Part shown: positions 1 to 8,230 of the stretch, in pieces
How the letters are laid out: the number at the start of each line of letters is the position of its first letter
Position numbering within the stretch: the first letter of the stretch is position 1
DNA from: Dyadobacter chenhuakuii
GTDB lineage: Bacteria; Bacteroidota; Bacteroidia; Cytophagales; Spirosomataceae
Length of the DNA stretch: 64,000 bases
Reading direction: 5' to 3'
Assembly: GCF_023821985.2 (NCBI RefSeq)
Contig: NZ_CP098805.1
Span: forward strand, 3,348,001 to 3,412,000
The notes under the pieces: generated by a model
What the model was told of the DNA's origin: nothing
The model's input: only the letters and a program-made list of their open reading frames with translations
Databases searched by the model: none
Position numbers and translations under genes: made by a program

Positions 1-576
1 CGGCACAATGCCGCGCAGAAACATATTAATTTCTTTAAAATTACCCAGCTCCTGCAAAACCCGGCGATCCATTAACCGGAAATCGGCATGATTGAAAACA
101 ACCGGAACGCCCATTTTTTGCATTAATACATAAAAACTTTCCGCAGTAACACGCTTGAACCAGCTGTCGGAGCTTCTGTCCCCTCTTACCCCGTAAACCA
201 CCATTGCGCCGTCCCGGTGCTTTTCTACCATGGCTGCAATGGCGTTCATATCGTCCTGCAAGTCGGCATCGATGGTGATGAAGCAGTCGAAATTGTCGAT
301 ATTTTTTTCCAAACCGGCCATAATCGCGCTTTGGTGGCCGAAATTCCGGGATAGTCCTACGCCGATAACGTTGGGGTCCTGCTGGCAAAGGGATTCTATA
401 ATGTTCCAGGTTTTATCCCGGCTTCCATCATTCACAAAACAAATGCGGCTGTCTTCTGTAATAAGGCCCTGCTGTTTGAGCGAGTTGTAGTAAACGCTCA
501 GTTTGGAATAGGTCAGATGTAATATCGCCTCTTCGTTGTAGCATGGAATTACCAGAAGTAAACGCGCTGGATTCAT
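1..576 (-). CDS. Glycosyltransferase family 2, DPM1/GtrB-like (partial, C-terminus outside window)
   Basis: The gene reads leftward and runs off the left edge, so only the first 192 codons are visible. The N-terminus carries the GT-A opening LLLVIPCYNEE, then FVNDGSRDKT and the metal/nucleotide-sugar motif IDADLQDD, the arrangement of DPM1/GtrB-like transferases that move a sugar from a nucleotide donor to a polyprenyl phosphate or similar acceptor at the membrane. Family members usually continue for another 100-150 residues, often with C-terminal membrane helices that cannot be seen here. The start ATG at 574-576 sits directly before the LLLVIP strand. It follows the EamA gene on the same strand after about 90 bases and could be read with it. 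The exact donor and acceptor cannot be deduced. Confidence 0.85.
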   Translation of the reverse strand, partial: MNPARLLLVIPCYNEEAILHLTYSKLSVYYNSLKQQGLITEDSRICFVNDGSRDKTWNIIESLCQQDPNVIGVGLSRNFGHQSAIMAGLEKNIDNFDCFITIDADLQDDMNAIAAMVEKHRDGAMVVYGVRGDRSSDSWFKRVTAESFYVLMQKMGVPVVFNHADFRLMDRRVLQELGNFKEINMFLRGIVP

Positions 577-666
577 AGAACACCTTTTAATTAAGTCGAC
601 AAAAATAGCAGTAATAAGTTAATATGCTCTTTTTATCGGTTGAGTCTTCGCATTCGGCTGCCCCGA

Positions 667-1581
667 TTATTTCCTGACTTCCCCGCCTTTTTTACCTAAA
701 ACCGTATTAATCAGCATCGGGTAAAGCAGCACGGCGAGTAATATCAGCAATGTGCCCATGTAAAATTCGGAAGTCATGCGCTCTTTCTCTCCAAAAAAGA
801 AAAAAGCCAGTGCAATGCCATAAACCGGTTCCAGATTAATGGTCAGATTGATGAGATAAGCCGAAAATTGCTTCATCAGCTGCGTGGCCATCGTGCTCGC
901 GTAAACCGTGCATATGAACGCCAGGAACAAGATCCAGATCCAATCTTTCGCAACCGGAATGTAAGGTTCGCCGTTGGACCAGCCCTGCCACTCGAATATC
1001 ATTACAAAAAACAATGAGAAAACCGTTGCTCCGATCATTTCATAAAATGTAATGATGTAAGCATCAATGCGTTGCACAAGCCTGCTGTTGGCAACGGTGA
1101 ACATGGCGGCCAGCAAGGCGGAAGCCAGCGCGAGTGCCAATCCCAGCGCATGGTCGAATTCAAATTTGAAAACCACATATAAACCCGCGAACGCCAGAAT
1201 CCCCAGCCCTACTTCGAGCGGCCGAACGCTTCTTTTATTGACCAAAGGCTCAATTAAGCTCGTCCATAATGATGTGGTGGCCATTCCTGCCAGACAAACC
1301 GAAGCCGTGGAAACACGCGCCGAGGCGAAAAACAGCATCCAATGCGCGGATAAAATGAAACCAACCAACAACATCCGGATCATGTCCCTGCTGTCGGCTT
1401 TGAATTGCTTTTGCTTAAAGAAAATGATAACCCCCAGCCCAACCGCCGCAAACAAGGTCCGGTAGAAAACCAGGGAAACAGGTGAAATGGTAACCATAAG
1501 TCCCACAATGGCCGTGAAACCCCAGATCAGGACCAGAAAATGAAGATGCAGATACGAACGCAGCGCCGTGGGTGAAAACAT
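667..1581 (-). CDS. EamA/DMT-family transporter
   Basis: A 304-residue protein with about ten hydrophobic segments arranged as two EamA repeats, typical in length for the drug/metabolite transporter superfamily. Such proteins export small metabolites or amino acids across the inner membrane; the substrate cannot be told from sequence. The ATG lies two bases after the stop of the LptF/LptG permease upstream, so the two are very probably cotranscribed and translationally coupled. The C-terminus is short and basic (GKKGGEVRK), as often seen on the cytoplasmic face. Confidence 0.85.
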   Translation of the reverse strand: MFSPTALRSYLHLHFLVLIWGFTAIVGLMVTISPVSLVFYRTLFAAVGLGVIIFFKQKQFKADSRDMIRMLLVGFILSAHWMLFFASARVSTASVCLAGMATTSLWTSLIEPLVNKRSVRPLEVGLGILAFAGLYVVFKFEFDHALGLALALASALLAAMFTVANSRLVQRIDAYIITFYEMIGATVFSLFFVMIFEWQGWSNGEPYIPVAKDWIWILFLAFICTVYASTMATQLMKQFSAYLINLTINLEPVYGIALAFFFFGEKERMTSEFYMGTLLILLAVLLYPMLINTVLGKKGGEVRK

Positions 1582-1583
1582 GG

Positions 1584-2666
1584 TTAACGGGGCAATGTTT
1601 TATACAAAATCAGCCCTATGCATGAAAAAACAATGTTGGGCAGCCAAACCGCAAACAATGTGTTGATCGTGCCCGCCTCCGCCACACCTTTTGACAAAAG
1701 AAAAAATAATATGTAAATAAATGCCAGCATAAACCCGAGCGCAATCTGCCAGCCCACGCCTCGCCGGCTTTTCCTGGCGGACACTATGACGCCGATTGCG
1801 GTAAGGATCAGAATGGCGAAAGGTTGGGTAAACCGAATGTATTTTTCAATTAAATAAACTTCCAGACCATCCGCACCGCGACTTTTGAGGAGGTCAATGT
1901 ATGCATTCAGCTCGGGTAAGGTGAATGTTTCAAAAAGGTTATAATCGCTTTCAAAATCTTTGGGGGATAAATTGATCGTAGTGTCAATTTCTGCGCCCGC
2001 ACGCAGCTTTTCACCTAGGCTATCCAATGTCCGGACCTGGTAATTTTGCAAAGTCCATTTGCCTTTTTTGGGCTGCCAAACGATTTTATCCGCGTAGAAT
2101 TTCTGCAAAAGCTTATTGCCCTTTATCGTTTCCATCGTGAATTTATTCCCGGTCTTGGTCATCGTATTATAGCTTTCCAGGTAAGCATACACATCCGGGG
2201 CGATGGTAATGTGCACATTATGGCCGCTGAAATAGAATTCCTGCTTCACATAAGTCTTCTCAAAGCTGTTACGGACCTTATTCGCTTTAGGCAAAATCCA
2301 GCCTACCTGAACGAATGTGAGACATCCTAAAACCGTTGCGCCGATCATGTAAGGCAAAAGCATCCGCCCGAAGCTGATCCCGCTGCTGAGCATGGCTATG
2401 ATCTCCGTGCGGGCCGCAATCCGGGAAGTAAAAAAAACCGTAGCAATAAAAACCATCAGCGGACTGATGTAATTGATCCAGTAAGGAATGAGGTTGAAGT
2501 AATAATCAACGATGATCTCGTTGAGCGGCGCCTTTTTTTCCAGAAAGTCATCCACCTTTTCCGTGTAATCGATCATGCAAATGATAAGCACGATCACGAA
2601 TGCAACGAAAACGTATGTTATCAGGAAATTTTTGATCAGATAACGATCCAGTATTTTCAATCTCAT
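1584..2666 (-). CDS. LptF/LptG (YjgP/YjgQ) family permease
   Basis: A 360-residue inner-membrane protein of the family that forms the transmembrane part of the LptB2FG lipopolysaccharide extractor. It opens with LKILDRYLIKNFLITYVFVAF, the usual first helix of the family, followed by two further N-terminal helices, a periplasmic beta-rich domain at about residues 130-250, and three C-terminal helices. Length and layout match complete members. LptF and LptG cannot be separated by eye. It lies 13 bases downstream of the DtxR-family regulator gene and 2 bases upstream of the EamA gene, so the three probably form one leftward transcript. Confidence 0.88.
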   Translation of the reverse strand: MRLKILDRYLIKNFLITYVFVAFVIVLIICMIDYTEKVDDFLEKKAPLNEIIVDYYFNLIPYWINYISPLMVFIATVFFTSRIAARTEIIAMLSSGISFGRMLLPYMIGATVLGCLTFVQVGWILPKANKVRNSFEKTYVKQEFYFSGHNVHITIAPDVYAYLESYNTMTKTGNKFTMETIKGNKLLQKFYADKIVWQPKKGKWTLQNYQVRTLDSLGEKLRAGAEIDTTINLSPKDFESDYNLFETFTLPELNAYIDLLKSRGADGLEVYLIEKYIRFTQPFAILILTAIGVIVSARKSRRGVGWQIALGFMLAFIYILFFLLSKGVAEAGTINTLFAVWLPNIVFSCIGLILYKTLPR

Positions 2667-2679
2667 GGCTGGGGAAGTC

Positions 2680-3342
2680 TCATCGGCGCTGAACCAGTAA
2701 ATTTTTGGACACCTCGAGACTGATAAACAACGTCTGACCGCCGTTTATTTGTACAGAAGCTGATTTATCATATTCATTAATTTCTTTCACTTCTATAACA
2801 GCGCCCAAAGTAATCCCGGACCGATCCAGATGCTGCAAAAAGGAAGGTGCGTGATCCAGCACTCCCATCATCAACACTTTTTCACCCACCTGAATGTCCG
2901 TCAATATGGTATAATCCGGCTCGGTCAGGTTGCCTTTGGCGTCGGGGATCGGGTCGCCGTGGGGGTCAAATCTGGGGTGACCCAGAAATGTGTCAAGTTT
3001 CTCGACCAGGATCTCAGATGGGATATGTTCCAATTCTTCCGCAATGTCGTGCACCTCATCCCAGCCAAAGCCCAATTTCTCAACCAAAAATACTTCCCAT
3101 AGCCGATGCTTGCGGATCACCTTGATCGCAACCTTCTCGCCGCTGTCCGTAAGCCTTACGCCCTGGTATTTTTTATAATGGATTAATCCTTTTTCCGCCA
3201 GTTTACGTAACATATCTGTCACGGAAGCGGCGCGGGTGGATGTGCTTTCTGCCAGCGCATTCGTACTGACCTCCACGCCCTCCCGGCCGGAAAGTGAGTG
3301 AATGATCTTTAAATAATTTTCTTCTGTGAAGGAGTTTTGCAT
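2680..3342 (-). CDS. DtxR/MntR-family metal-dependent transcriptional regulator
   Basis: The protein has an N-terminal winged helix (SFTEENYLKIIHSL, then a recognition region around residues 30-55), a dimerisation/metal-binding domain with His and Glu residues (HDIAEELEHIPSE), and a C-terminal FeoA/SH3-like domain from about residue 145. This is the DtxR layout, in which Mn(II) or Fe(II) activates binding to palindromic operators. It diverges from mntH, so manganese sensing is the likeliest role. The frame is open to a TTG at 3357 and has an ATG at 3351; I prefer the ATG at 3342 because family members begin right before the SFTEENYLK helix. A TAnnTTTG element on this strand lies at 3378-3385. 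Confidence 0.87.
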   Translation of the reverse strand: MQNSFTEENYLKIIHSLSGREGVEVSTNALAESTSTRAASVTDMLRKLAEKGLIHYKKYQGVRLTDSGEKVAIKVIRKHRLWEVFLVEKLGFGWDEVHDIAEELEHIPSEILVEKLDTFLGHPRFDPHGDPIPDAKGNLTEPDYTILTDIQVGEKVLMMGVLDHAPSFLQHLDRSGITLGAVIEVKEINEYDKSASVQINGGQTLFISLEVSKNLLVQRR

Positions 3343-3377
3343 TGAAGTCATCACCAAGGCATTAATCTTGATATGAA

Positions 3378-3385
3378 CAAAAGTA
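3378..3385 (-). promoter_or_regulatory. Bacteroidota-type -7 element for the DtxR-family gene
   Basis: On the minus strand these bases read TACTTTTG, a full match to TAnnTTTG. The predicted transcript start would be a few bases further left, giving a very short leader to the start at 3342 or 3351. Confidence 0.5.
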
Positions 3386-3411
3386 CGACTTACTAATCGG
3401 AAAATAAAAAA

Positions 3412-3427
3412 TTTAGACTACTCTAAA
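3412..3427. promoter_or_regulatory. Palindromic operator 1 between the DtxR-family gene and mntH
   Basis: TTTAGA-CTAC-TCTAAA is a perfect 6-bp inverted repeat. It covers the place where the mntH -33 element would lie and sits just upstream of the regulator's own -7 element, so one bound repressor could affect both promoters. Confidence 0.5.
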
Positions 3428-3447
3428 AATATATTTGCGAAAACATT

Positions 3448-3455
3448 TATCTTTG
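3448..3455 (+). promoter_or_regulatory. Bacteroidota-type -7 element for mntH
   Basis: TATCTTTG matches TAnnTTTG exactly and lies 41 bases before the mntH start codon. Confidence 0.55.
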
Positions 3456-3457
3456 TT

Positions 3458-3471
3458 TTTAGTAAACTAAA
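3458..3471. promoter_or_regulatory. Palindromic operator 2 over the mntH transcript start
   Basis: TTTAGT-AA-ACTAAA is a perfect inverted repeat whose half-site TTTAG is shared with operator 1. It lies just downstream of the mntH -7 element, where a metal-bound DtxR-family protein would block initiation. Confidence 0.55.
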
Positions 3472-3496
3472 TTGTTTATTACAACTGCTTTAAAAA

Positions 3497-4846
3497 ATGC
3501 TTGATAGTTTGAAAATCAAAGAAACCTCGCGTAATGTAACACCCGGTGAAGGTGGAAGACTTGCTTCTTTATCGGAGGTGCATTCATCCATAACAGTTCC
3601 GGAAGGCGCGGGATTTTGGCGGAAACTAATGGCCTTTACTGGCCCCGGACTCATGGTCGCCGTGGGTTATATCGATCCGGGAAACTGGGCAACGGACATT
3701 GAAGGCGGTTCGCGGTTTGGCTACACATTGTTATCTGTAATCCTGATTTCCAACCTTTTTGCGATGCTTTTGCAGCATCTTTCGCTCAAATTAGGGATTG
3801 CATCTGGACGCGACCTGGCACAAGCCTGCCGCGATTACTATTCCAGGCCGGTTTCATTTGTGCTCTGGATACTTTCTGAAATTGCCATTGCCGCCACTGA
3901 CCTTGCCGAAGTCATCGGTTCAGCCATTGCACTAAACCTGCTTTTTGGGCTTCCATTGCCCGTAGGCGTGGTTTTTACGGCGCTGGATGTGCTGCTGGTT
4001 CTTTATTTTCAACAAAAAGGCTTTCGGATTATTGAGAGTATCGTCGCTGGTTTAATGGGCATTATCCTCCTGAGCTTTATCTATGAAATGATCTTATCCC
4101 AGCCTTCTATCGCCGGAATCGTCGATGGTTTGATCCCAAGAACACAAATCGTGACCGACTCGGGAATGCTGTACATTGCGATCGGGATTTTGGGCGCTAC
4201 TGTGATGCCGCATAACCTTTACTTGCATTCCAGCATTGTCCAGACCAGGGCGTATAACAGGAATGACGAAGGCAAAAAATCAGCCATACGCTTCGCAACC
4301 ATCGATTCCACGGTTTCCCTGGCGCTTGCATTCTTCATTAATGCCTCCATCCTGATCCTCGCCGCAACCGCTTTTCACGCAAACGGACACTTTGAAATTG
4401 CAGACATTACGGACGCCTATCACCTGCTGGATCCGGTTTTGGGCGTAGGCCTGGCTGGTATATTTTTCGCGCTGGCATTACTTGCTTCCGGGCAAAGTTC
4501 TACATTAACAGGCACATTGGCCGGGCAGATCGTGATGGAGGGTTTTTTAAATATCCGTCTTAAACCCTGGCTGCGCAGGCTCATAACCCGGGGCATTGCC
4601 ATCATTCCGGCACTGATCGTTTCATCATTATATGGCGAGAAAGGAACGGCGGACCTGCTCGTTTTCAGTCAGGTGATTTTGTCGTTGCAACTGAGCTTTG
4701 CTGTGGTGCCGCTGGTGTTCTTCACGTCCAACAGCAACATCATGGGACGCTTCGCCAATTCGCGATTTCTGACCGTTCTGGCCTGCGTAATCACCCTGAT
4801 TATTATTAGTTTGAACCTCTTTTTGCTTTGGAAAACCTTCTTTTGA
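3497..4846 (+). CDS. mntH: Nramp-family Mn(II)/metal:H+ symporter MntH
   Basis: A 449-residue inner-membrane protein with about eleven helices. Both Nramp metal-site signatures are present: DPGNW in the first helix and MPHNLYLHS in the sixth, which supply the Asp, Asn and Met ligands that select manganese and iron. Length is slightly above the bacterial average because of a polar N-terminal extension of about 45 residues before the first helix. It imports divalent metal using the proton gradient. It diverges from the DtxR-family regulator, and the 139-base gap carries a TAnnTTTG promoter and two TTTAG palindromes, so metal-dependent repression is the obvious control. A 7-bp inverted repeat follows the stop codon. 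Confidence 0.95.
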   Translation: MLDSLKIKETSRNVTPGEGGRLASLSEVHSSITVPEGAGFWRKLMAFTGPGLMVAVGYIDPGNWATDIEGGSRFGYTLLSVILISNLFAMLLQHLSLKLGIASGRDLAQACRDYYSRPVSFVLWILSEIAIAATDLAEVIGSAIALNLLFGLPLPVGVVFTALDVLLVLYFQQKGFRIIESIVAGLMGIILLSFIYEMILSQPSIAGIVDGLIPRTQIVTDSGMLYIAIGILGATVMPHNLYLHSSIVQTRAYNRNDEGKKSAIRFATIDSTVSLALAFFINASILILAATAFHANGHFEIADITDAYHLLDPVLGVGLAGIFFALALLASGQSSTLTGTLAGQIVMEGFLNIRLKPWLRRLITRGIAIIPALIVSSLYGEKGTADLLVFSQVILSLQLSFAVVPLVFFTSNSNIMGRFANSRFLTVLACVITLIIISLNLFLLWKTFF

Positions 4847-4849
4847 ACC

Positions 4850-4870
4850 TTAAACTTTAACTTAGTTTAA
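4850..4870. repeat. Short inverted repeat after mntH
   Basis: TTAAACT and AGTTTAA form a perfect 7-bp repeat with a 7-base gap, just after the mntH stop. It is AT-rich with no T-run, so it may be a weak terminator or a relative of the TTTAG operators upstream. Confidence 0.3.
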
Positions 4871-5029
4871 CAAAGTCTCCCCTGCGCCCGGCCACAACTT
4901 GCCGCCCAAAACACATTTCTTCCCGCATACGTTCGGAAAGAACTGTCTGATTGAAAATTAATTTTATCCATGTAAGAACCTTTTTGCATGCGGTTTCCTA
5001 ACTTTCGCCGTTTTTTCGACCTAAAGTGA

Positions 5030-6976
5030 ATGGAATCAAAGCATAAATTGAACAAGATTACGGCAGCCGGTGTACTGGTTGCATTCGGGATTATTTATGG
5101 CGATATAGGCACTTCGCCCCTGTACGTAATGCAGGCGATCATCCTGAATGAAGTCATTACCGAAGAAATCATTTATGGCGCCATTTCCTGTATTTTCTGG
5201 ACACTTACTTTACAGACAACCGTCAAATATGTAATCCTTATCCTGCGAGCTGATAATAAGGGAGAAGGCGGGATTTTCGCCCTCTATGCGCTTGTTCGCA
5301 AGCACGCCAAATGGCTCACGGTCCCTGCCGTGATCGGCGGCAGTACACTGCTTGCAGACGGGATCATTACCCCACCCATTTCCGTATCATCTGCCGTTGA
5401 AGGTTTGCAGCTTATTTATCCCAACATTCAGACTATACCCATCGTAATCAGTATCCTAACGCTGATTTTTGTCATTCAGGCATTTGGAACAAAGGTTGTG
5501 GGGCGTGCTTTTGGCCCTATTATGGTCACCTGGTTTGTGATGCTGGGCGTGCTTGGTCTCCACCAGATCATGGAACATCCGGAAATCTTAAAAGCGCTAA
5601 ATCCTGTCTACGGCTACGACCTGATCACCAAACATCCAGGCGGTTTTTGGATCCTGGGAGCTGTTTTTCTTTGTACAACAGGAGCCGAAGCATTGTATTC
5701 GGATCTCGGACATTGCGGCCGGGAGAACATCCGGGTTAGCTGGATTTTTGTAAAAATATGCTTGTTACTCAATTATTTCGGCCAGGGAGCATGGCTTCTT
5801 ACCGAAATGGGCAATCTTTTGGAAGCACGCAAGCCATTCTATGAAATCATGCCCGAATGGTGGTTGCTGCCCGGCGTTGTGATAGCAACATTGGCAGCGA
5901 TTATCGCCAGCCAGGCTGTTATAACCGGCTCATTTACCTTAATCTCTGAAGCAATACGCCTGAATTTCTGGCCAAAAGTGCGCTTAATTTATCCAAGCGA
6001 TCAGAAAGGACAACTCTACGTGCCAAGTATCAACTGGCTGCTTTGGCTGGGCTGCTGCGGTGTAGTTTTATATTTTGGAAAATCATCCAATATGGAGGCT
6101 GCGTATGGTCTGGCCATTACGCTGACGATGATCATGACGACCATTCTCTTCTCTTATTATCTGTATATCAAACGGGTAAATCTCTGGATCGTGATCGCCT
6201 TCATGCTTTTCTATTTATTTATCGAAGGCATGTTCCTGGGCGCTAACCTGCTGAAATTCACGCACGGAGGGTGGTTTACGATTCTCGTCGGAACAGTGGT
6301 TGCTGGTTTGATGACGATCTGGCTTAAAGCCTTCTACATTAAGCTGCGTTTGACGGAATACACGAAACTGGAAAAATATTTACCGGCCCTGCACGAGCTC
6401 AGCCGCGACATCAGTATCCCCAAATACACGACGCACCTGGTGTTCATGACCAATGCTTCCCGGGCTACGGAGATCGAGACAAAAGTGATTTATTCCATAT
6501 TCCAAAAACGGCCGAAACGTGCTGACGTTTACTGGTTTATCCACGTTGACATTACAGATGATCCGTACACAATGGAATACAAGGTGTTGTCCGACGACGA
6601 TAACAATGATAATGTAATCAAGATCAATTTCCGTCTGGGCTTCCGGGTGGATCAGCGGATCAATATGTTCTTCAGGAAAGTGGTGGAAGATATGGTAATG
6701 AACAAGGAAGTGGACATTACCAGCCGATACGAATCCCTTAGCAGACAGAACATTACGGGTGATTTCCGTTTTGTTGTGCTGGAAAGGTTCCTGTCATTTG
6801 AAAACGACCTGCCGCTGTTTGAACAGCTCGTGATGAAGACTTATTTCTTTGTTAAAGACTTCACCACGTCTGAGGACAAGTGGTTTGGACTGGACAGCAG
6901 CTCGGTGAAAATCGAGAAAGTGCCTTTGATCATCAGGCCGGTTGAAAATGTGAAGCTGCGGCGCGTTTTTAACTGA
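5030..6976 (+). CDS. kup: Kup-family potassium uptake permease
   Basis: A 648-residue protein that begins with the family hallmark GIIYGDIGTSPLYV in the first helix, followed by eleven further predicted helices to about residue 440 and a soluble C-terminal domain of roughly 200 residues. Kup/HAK/KUP proteins import potassium, probably with protons. Length and layout are complete. The stop codon ends at 6976, and the stop of the convergent phosphoribosyltransferase gene begins at the very next base, so the two transcripts meet with no spacer and no visible terminator. Confidence 0.95.
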   Translation: MESKHKLNKITAAGVLVAFGIIYGDIGTSPLYVMQAIILNEVITEEIIYGAISCIFWTLTLQTTVKYVILILRADNKGEGGIFALYALVRKHAKWLTVPAVIGGSTLLADGIITPPISVSSAVEGLQLIYPNIQTIPIVISILTLIFVIQAFGTKVVGRAFGPIMVTWFVMLGVLGLHQIMEHPEILKALNPVYGYDLITKHPGGFWILGAVFLCTTGAEALYSDLGHCGRENIRVSWIFVKICLLLNYFGQGAWLLTEMGNLLEARKPFYEIMPEWWLLPGVVIATLAAIIASQAVITGSFTLISEAIRLNFWPKVRLIYPSDQKGQLYVPSINWLLWLGCCGVVLYFGKSSNMEAAYGLAITLTMIMTTILFSYYLYIKRVNLWIVIAFMLFYLFIEGMFLGANLLKFTHGGWFTILVGTVVAGLMTIWLKAFYIKLRLTEYTKLEKYLPALHELSRDISIPKYTTHLVFMTNASRATEIETKVIYSIFQKRPKRADVYWFIHVDITDDPYTMEYKVLSDDDNNDNVIKINFRLGFRVDQRINMFFRKVVEDMVMNKEVDITSRYESLSRQNITGDFRFVVLERFLSFENDLPLFEQLVMKTYFFVKDFTTSEDKWFGLDSSSVKIEKVPLIIRPVENVKLRRVFN

Positions 6977-7495
6977 TCATTTCAGATAAACACCTTCTTC
7001 CTCCGCACGGCTTAAAACCACTTCCACGTGCTCAGTAAGCGTGGTACTCAGCGCATAACCCACGTAGTCTGCGTGGATAGGGAATTTGTGATGGCTCCTG
7101 TCCACGACAACGGCAACCTGCACTTTTTTCATACTCACTTTCAGGAAGGGTTCCAAAGCAAAAGCCAATGTCCGTCCGGTGTTCAGCACGTCGTCGGCAA
7201 TAACAATGACCTGATTTTCGATCTGAACATCCTTGTCAAAAACCACAGGGCTCTGAAAATGAATGTGTTTGTCAAAACGCAGCTCAACGAGCTCGACATG
7301 CAGCGGGGAAATGTCCGTGAGCTCGGCAACGAGCCTTTTTGCAAAAGCATAACCTTCCCCGGCTATTCCGGCGATGATAATGCTCGTTTCTTCAAAATTA
7401 TGCTCATATATTTCAAACGCGATCCTGCGGATCTTCTGGCTCGTTTGAAGCGGACTTAATATCTGGCGTTTCTTTGAAATTGTACTGTTGGTCAT
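6977..7495 (-). CDS. PyrR-like phosphoribosyltransferase family protein
   Basis: A 172-residue type I phosphoribosyltransferase. The PRPP-binding loop is VIVIADDVLNTGRTL at about residues 98-112, and the downstream VVVDRSHHKFPIHADYVG resembles PyrR, the pyrimidine regulator/uracil phosphoribosyltransferase. Whether it has enzymatic, regulatory or another base-specific role cannot be decided here. It is 30 bases downstream of the glutamine amidotransferase gene on the same strand, so it may be the last cistron of that run, although a PRTase has no obvious place in the gamma-glutamyl pathway proposed for its neighbours. Confidence 0.8.
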   Translation of the reverse strand: MTNSTISKKRQILSPLQTSQKIRRIAFEIYEHNFEETSIIIAGIAGEGYAFAKRLVAELTDISPLHVELVELRFDKHIHFQSPVVFDKDVQIENQVIVIADDVLNTGRTLAFALEPFLKVSMKKVQVAVVVDRSHHKFPIHADYVGYALSTTLTEHVEVVLSRAEEEGVYLK

Positions 7496-7525
7496 TGGGT
7501 GAGCTTAATGCTTGTTGGGATAAAA

Positions 7526-8230
7526 TTAAGAAGAGAAGTTCTTTATCCAATGCGCAAACATGATTTCCTGCGTCGGCAATTCCAGACTGGCGATGCCCAG
7601 TTCAACCTTTTTTTCGCCAATGCGCTCTACCCGGAGCTCCATTAATGCCTGGTCATATTTTTTAGAAAACTCGGGATGCGCTTGTATCCCCAACATGCGC
7701 TCACCCACGCGGAACATGGCATGCGGGCAGTCGGGCGTTTCGGCCAGTAATGTAGCATCAGGCGGTAATTGCACCACCTGATCCTGGCACATCATCAGCA
7801 AATTGAATGCATCTGTAAACGGCTGCATCCAGATTTCCCGGGCGATCAGCTGTAAACGATGCACGCCCACACACCAGCCAACCAATGATTTTTCCACTTT
7901 CCCGCCTAATGCCTCTCCCAACATCTGATGCCCGAAACAGACACCAATAAATGTTTTTTGGGACTGATAAATGTCCACCACGAAGTTTTTTAACCGGGTA
8001 ATCCAATCTTCCTGATCATAAACCGAACTTTTGGAACCGGTGCAAATGTAGATGTCACATTCCTCAACGGACACAGGAAAGTGACCATTGCAGACATCAT
8101 AGAAATGAAATTCCCACTCCGGTGCCACATTTGAAAACAGGGCCGGAAACATGTCCCGGTAATCGCGCGCTATGTGCCGCAGCTCTTCCCGCACGTGATC
8201 GCATTCGAGTAAGCCAACTTTCACCGCCAT
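7526..8230 (-). CDS. Class I glutamine amidotransferase-like hydrolase
   Basis: A 234-residue, stand-alone triad-type GATase. The nucleophile elbow is GVCFGHQMLGEALGG, and the His-Glu pair is in IQAHPEFS at about residues 180-190, so the catalytic triad is complete. There is no synthetase domain attached. Stand-alone members can hydrolyse gamma-glutamyl bonds. Its start codon overlaps the aldehyde dehydrogenase stop by one base (TAATG), which implies translational coupling, and the gene set here includes a glutamine-synthetase-like ligase. A role in releasing glutamate from a gamma-glutamyl product, like PuuD in the putrescine pathway, is inferred from context and not from a diagnostic motif; PuuD itself is not especially similar by eye. 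Confidence 0.8.
   Translation of the reverse strand: MAVKVGLLECDHVREELRHIARDYRDMFPALFSNVAPEWEFHFYDVCNGHFPVSVEECDIYICTGSKSSVYDQEDWITRLKNFVVDIYQSQKTFIGVCFGHQMLGEALGGKVEKSLVGWCVGVHRLQLIAREIWMQPFTDAFNLLMMCQDQVVQLPPDATLLAETPDCPHAMFRVGERMLGIQAHPEFSKKYDQALMELRVERIGEKKVELGIASLELPTQEIMFAHWIKNFSS

Noticed and set aside
41-388. 115-residue minus-strand frame at the left edge
   Set aside because: It overlaps the glycosyltransferase gene in another frame; the overlapping frame to 576 has the GT-A motifs.
4867-5055. Small minus-strand frame before kup
   Set aside because: It overlaps the kup start, has no recognisable features and lies in the promoter region.
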